Shown here: positions 62,138 through 64,000 of the stretch, in pieces
How the letters are laid out: each line of letters starts with the position of its first letter
Position numbering within the stretch: position 1 is the stretch's first letter
Assembly (NCBI GenBank): GCA_030949825.1
Contig: JAUZSC010000004.1
Location: forward strand, 1-64,000
Origin: Sulfurimonas sp.
GTDB lineage: Bacteria; Campylobacterota; Campylobacteria; Campylobacterales; Sulfurimonadaceae
Direction: 5' to 3'
DNA: 64,000 bases
The notes under the pieces: model-generated
What the model was told of the DNA's origin: nothing
The model's input: only the letters and a program-made list of their open reading frames with translations
The model's database searches: none
Position numbers and translations under genes: made by a program

Positions 62138-63994
62138 ATGACAATCAAACGCAAACTTATTGGAATTATGGTTATTTCGGTTATCTCTATCGTAGCAAAT
62201 ATTTATATAGTAAACTATATGCTCAATCAAAGTGGGGAACTTTTAAAAACCAAGACATATATTTATGAACTCACTGCTGATATGAAAACCATTAGTAAAG
62301 ATAGTCAGGACTTTACCGATTTAAAAACAAAGGCACTCGAAGATGCTTTTCTTACGAACCATGCAACTATGGAGAAGCGTTTAAAACAGTTTCGAATAGA
62401 ACTAGGCAAGTTAGATATAGAAACACATACCTTAGATGTTGTTGAAAACTTTATAGGACAGTACAAAGAAGGTTTTGAAGAACTCGTGCAGATACAAAGA
62501 ACCATAGGTTACACAGCAAAAGATGGAATAAACAAAGACTTAGCAATCTCAGTTAAAAAAGCAGAGATAGATGCTAAAAAGTTACAAGATCAAGACATCT
62601 TTTCTATGGTCCTTACACTTATAAACATCGAACAAAGATTTAAACTCTCGCATAATAAAAAATACCTAAAGAAATTTAAACGATCGTATAATGCACTTAT
62701 ATATTATATGGACCAAAGTAATCATGATGTAGCATCTATGAAAGCAAATTTGGCTTTGTATAAAAAGTATTTTGGAGTCTATGCAAAAGCTATAGAAAAA
62801 AAAGGACTTGACTCTTCAAAAGGTATCTTAGGGCATATGAATGAAGTTTCTTTTGCTAATGAAGAACTTTTTAAATCAATGCTCGAAGAATATTCACCTA
62901 TAGTAAATGAGAAAATAAGCTATCTTCAAACACTTTCTCTTATGATTCAGCTAGCTTTTGCTCTTATAATTATAGTGCTTCTAATTATCACCATTGGTAG
63001 TATTGTTGCTCCGATAAAAAAACTTATAAGTGCTACGAAAGGACTTACGCAAGGAGATGGTGACTTAACGATACGACTTGATGCAAGTGGTAATGATGAA
63101 ATAGCCGAAGCAAATCTTTATGTAAACAACTTTATAGAAAAAGTACAAACCGTTCTCTCAGGTATTATCAACTCATCAGCAGATAATTCAACAATTTCAA
63201 ATAAGCTAGCATCTACGGCGCATGAGGTTGAAAAACGCTCAGAAGTTGAAAACTCTGAGCTAAGTAAGGTGGTAGATGCTACAAATATTATTAAATCAGA
63301 TCTCATTGACGCGATAAGTGAAGCCGAACTTGGTAAGGACAACTTAATCCGTTCAAATGAAAACCTAGAGGGAACGAAAAAAGATATTTTAGTTCTTGTA
63401 GACAAGGTTCAAGATAGTTCTCAAGTACAGCTAGAACTCGCAGGTTCTCTTTCTCAACTCTCCACAGATGCAGCAGAGGTTAAAAATGTTCTTTCTGTCA
63501 TTTCAGATATTGCCGATCAAACAAATCTTCTTGCATTAAATGCTGCCATTGAAGCAGCCCGAGCGGGTGAACATGGGCGTGGTTTTGCTGTTGTTGCTGA
63601 TGAGGTAAGAAAACTTGCAGAACACACACAAAAATCTTTAGCAGAGATCAACGCAACGGTAAATATTATCGTTCAAGCAATCTCCGACAGTTCAACACAA
63701 ATGGATCGTAATTCTAAAGAAATGGAAGAACTTGCTACAATATCTTCGAATGTTGGTGAAAAAATCAACGAAACAGTAGAAATTATGTCAGATTCCACAC
63801 AGATGTCTGAAAATATTTTAAAAGGTTATAGAGAAAATGCTGCTAAAACTGACAGTATTATCGATAAAATCCATCATATAAATGAAATTTCAAATGACAA
63901 TATTAAAAGTATTGACACAGTAGCAAAAGCGAGTGATACACTCAGTCAAATGACTGTAGAACTTAACAACAAACTTAAAGAATTTAAAGTTTAG
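62138..63994 (+). CDS. Methyl-accepting chemotaxis protein
   Basis: A 618-residue receptor. First transmembrane helix about 7-28, a ~235-residue helical periplasmic sensor domain (helical bundle rich in Lys and Glu), second helix about 266-290, HAMP domain about 291-345 ([20 protein letters not shown]) and a signalling coiled coil with the tip [20 protein letters not shown] and [20 protein letters not shown] at about 453-500. The bundle returns to the end (KLKEFKV). The ligand is unknown. No CheR/CheB docking pentapeptide is seen at the C-terminus. Confidence 0.93.
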   Translation: MTIKRKLIGIMVISVISIVANIYIVNYMLNQSGELLKTKTYIYELTADMKTISKDSQDFTDLKTKALEDAFLTNHATMEKRLKQFRIELGKLDIETHTLDVVENFIGQYKEGFEELVQIQRTIGYTAKDGINKDLAISVKKAEIDAKKLQDQDIFSMVLTLINIEQRFKLSHNKKYLKKFKRSYNALIYYMDQSNHDVASMKANLALYKKYFGVYAKAIEKKGLDSSKGILGHMNEVSFANEELFKSMLEEYSPIVNEKISYLQTLSLMIQLAFALIIIVLLIITIGSIVAPIKKLISATKGLTQGDGDLTIRLDASGNDEIAEANLYVNNFIEKVQTVLSGIINSSADNSTISNKLASTAHEVEKRSEVENSELSKVVDATNIIKSDLIDAISEAELGKDNLIRSNENLEGTKKDILVLVDKVQDSSQVQLELAGSLSQLSTDAAEVKNVLSVISDIADQTNLLALNAAIEAARAGEHGRGFAVVADEVRKLAEHTQKSLAEINATVNIIVQAISDSSTQMDRNSKEMEELATISSNVGEKINETVEIMSDSTQMSENILKGYRENAAKTDSIIDKIHHINEISNDNIKSIDTVAKASDTLSQMTVELNNKLKEFKV

Positions 63995-64000
63995 TATGAC

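Overview
The window is AT-rich DNA from a member of the Campylobacterota, most like Sulfurimonas or a close relative. The evidence is the block DUF6394 gene, leuS, lptE-like gene, folC, M23 peptidase, bactofilin, mfd. This matches the Helicobacter pylori order leuS, lptE-like, folC, csd2, csd1, ccmA, mfd. A ferredoxin, a YmdB-type phosphoesterase, many sensory proteins and the rho-murI-dnaX group fit the same assignment. I saw no rRNA, tRNA or CRISPR array.

Layout. Bases 1-11100 are a graveyard of insertion sequences: fragments of at least seven transposase families, two copies of one 1570-bp IS1182-family element in opposite orientation, and a 1335-bp IS3-family element nested in the second copy with a 5-bp target duplication. 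A few host genes survive inside it (DUF1059 protein, ferredoxin, two hypotheticals), together with a decayed NCS1-type permease. Bases 11216-21485 are the conserved housekeeping operon for leucyl-tRNA synthetase, LPS assembly, folate, cell-shape peptidase with bactofilin, and transcription-coupled repair (mfd, frame-broken here). Bases 21486-23193 hold gene debris, a YefM/YoeB toxin-antitoxin pair and a pair of tiny membrane proteins, separated by copies of a short palindromic repeat. Bases 23194-27784 carry a phosphoesterase, an unknown gene and a two-component system with two fused ligand-binding sensor domains.

Bases 27863-39454 encode a complete type I secretion system: a TolC-OmpA fusion, an OmpA-like protein, a LapB-like ABC transporter, a HlyD-like adaptor and a LuxR-type regulator. 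Its evident cargo follows, a LapA-like surface protein whose body is almost only Thr-Asp, Ser-Asp and Asn-Asp dipeptides. Next comes an unusual island (39574-55618): an alpha-helical toroid-like protein; a Ser/Thr kinase fused to Sel1/TPR repeats and a GT9-like domain; a secreted Cys/His peptidase-like protein; two paralogous ATP-grasp ligases flanking a Fic protein; a Bax-inhibitor-like membrane protein; a methyltransferase; a Mur-ligase-like enzyme; a CapA-like protein; and a nucleotidyltransferase-aminotransferase fusion. My leading hypothesis is that part of this island modifies the exported repeat protein and part makes an amide-linked or nucleotide-activated surface compound. This is inference from gene order and domains.

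Bases 55697-63994 return to ordinary genes: a small HTH protein, dnaX (two overlapping frames joined at an A8 tract), murI, rho, a short chemoreceptor-like protein, a SPOR-like membrane protein, an unknown protein and a full chemoreceptor.

A caution for the whole window: mfd, the repeat protein, dnaX, the SPOR-like gene and the gene at 61470-62022 each need a single frame change to give a normal product. Real decay, programmed slippage and uncorrected assembly indels cannot be told apart from sequence alone.
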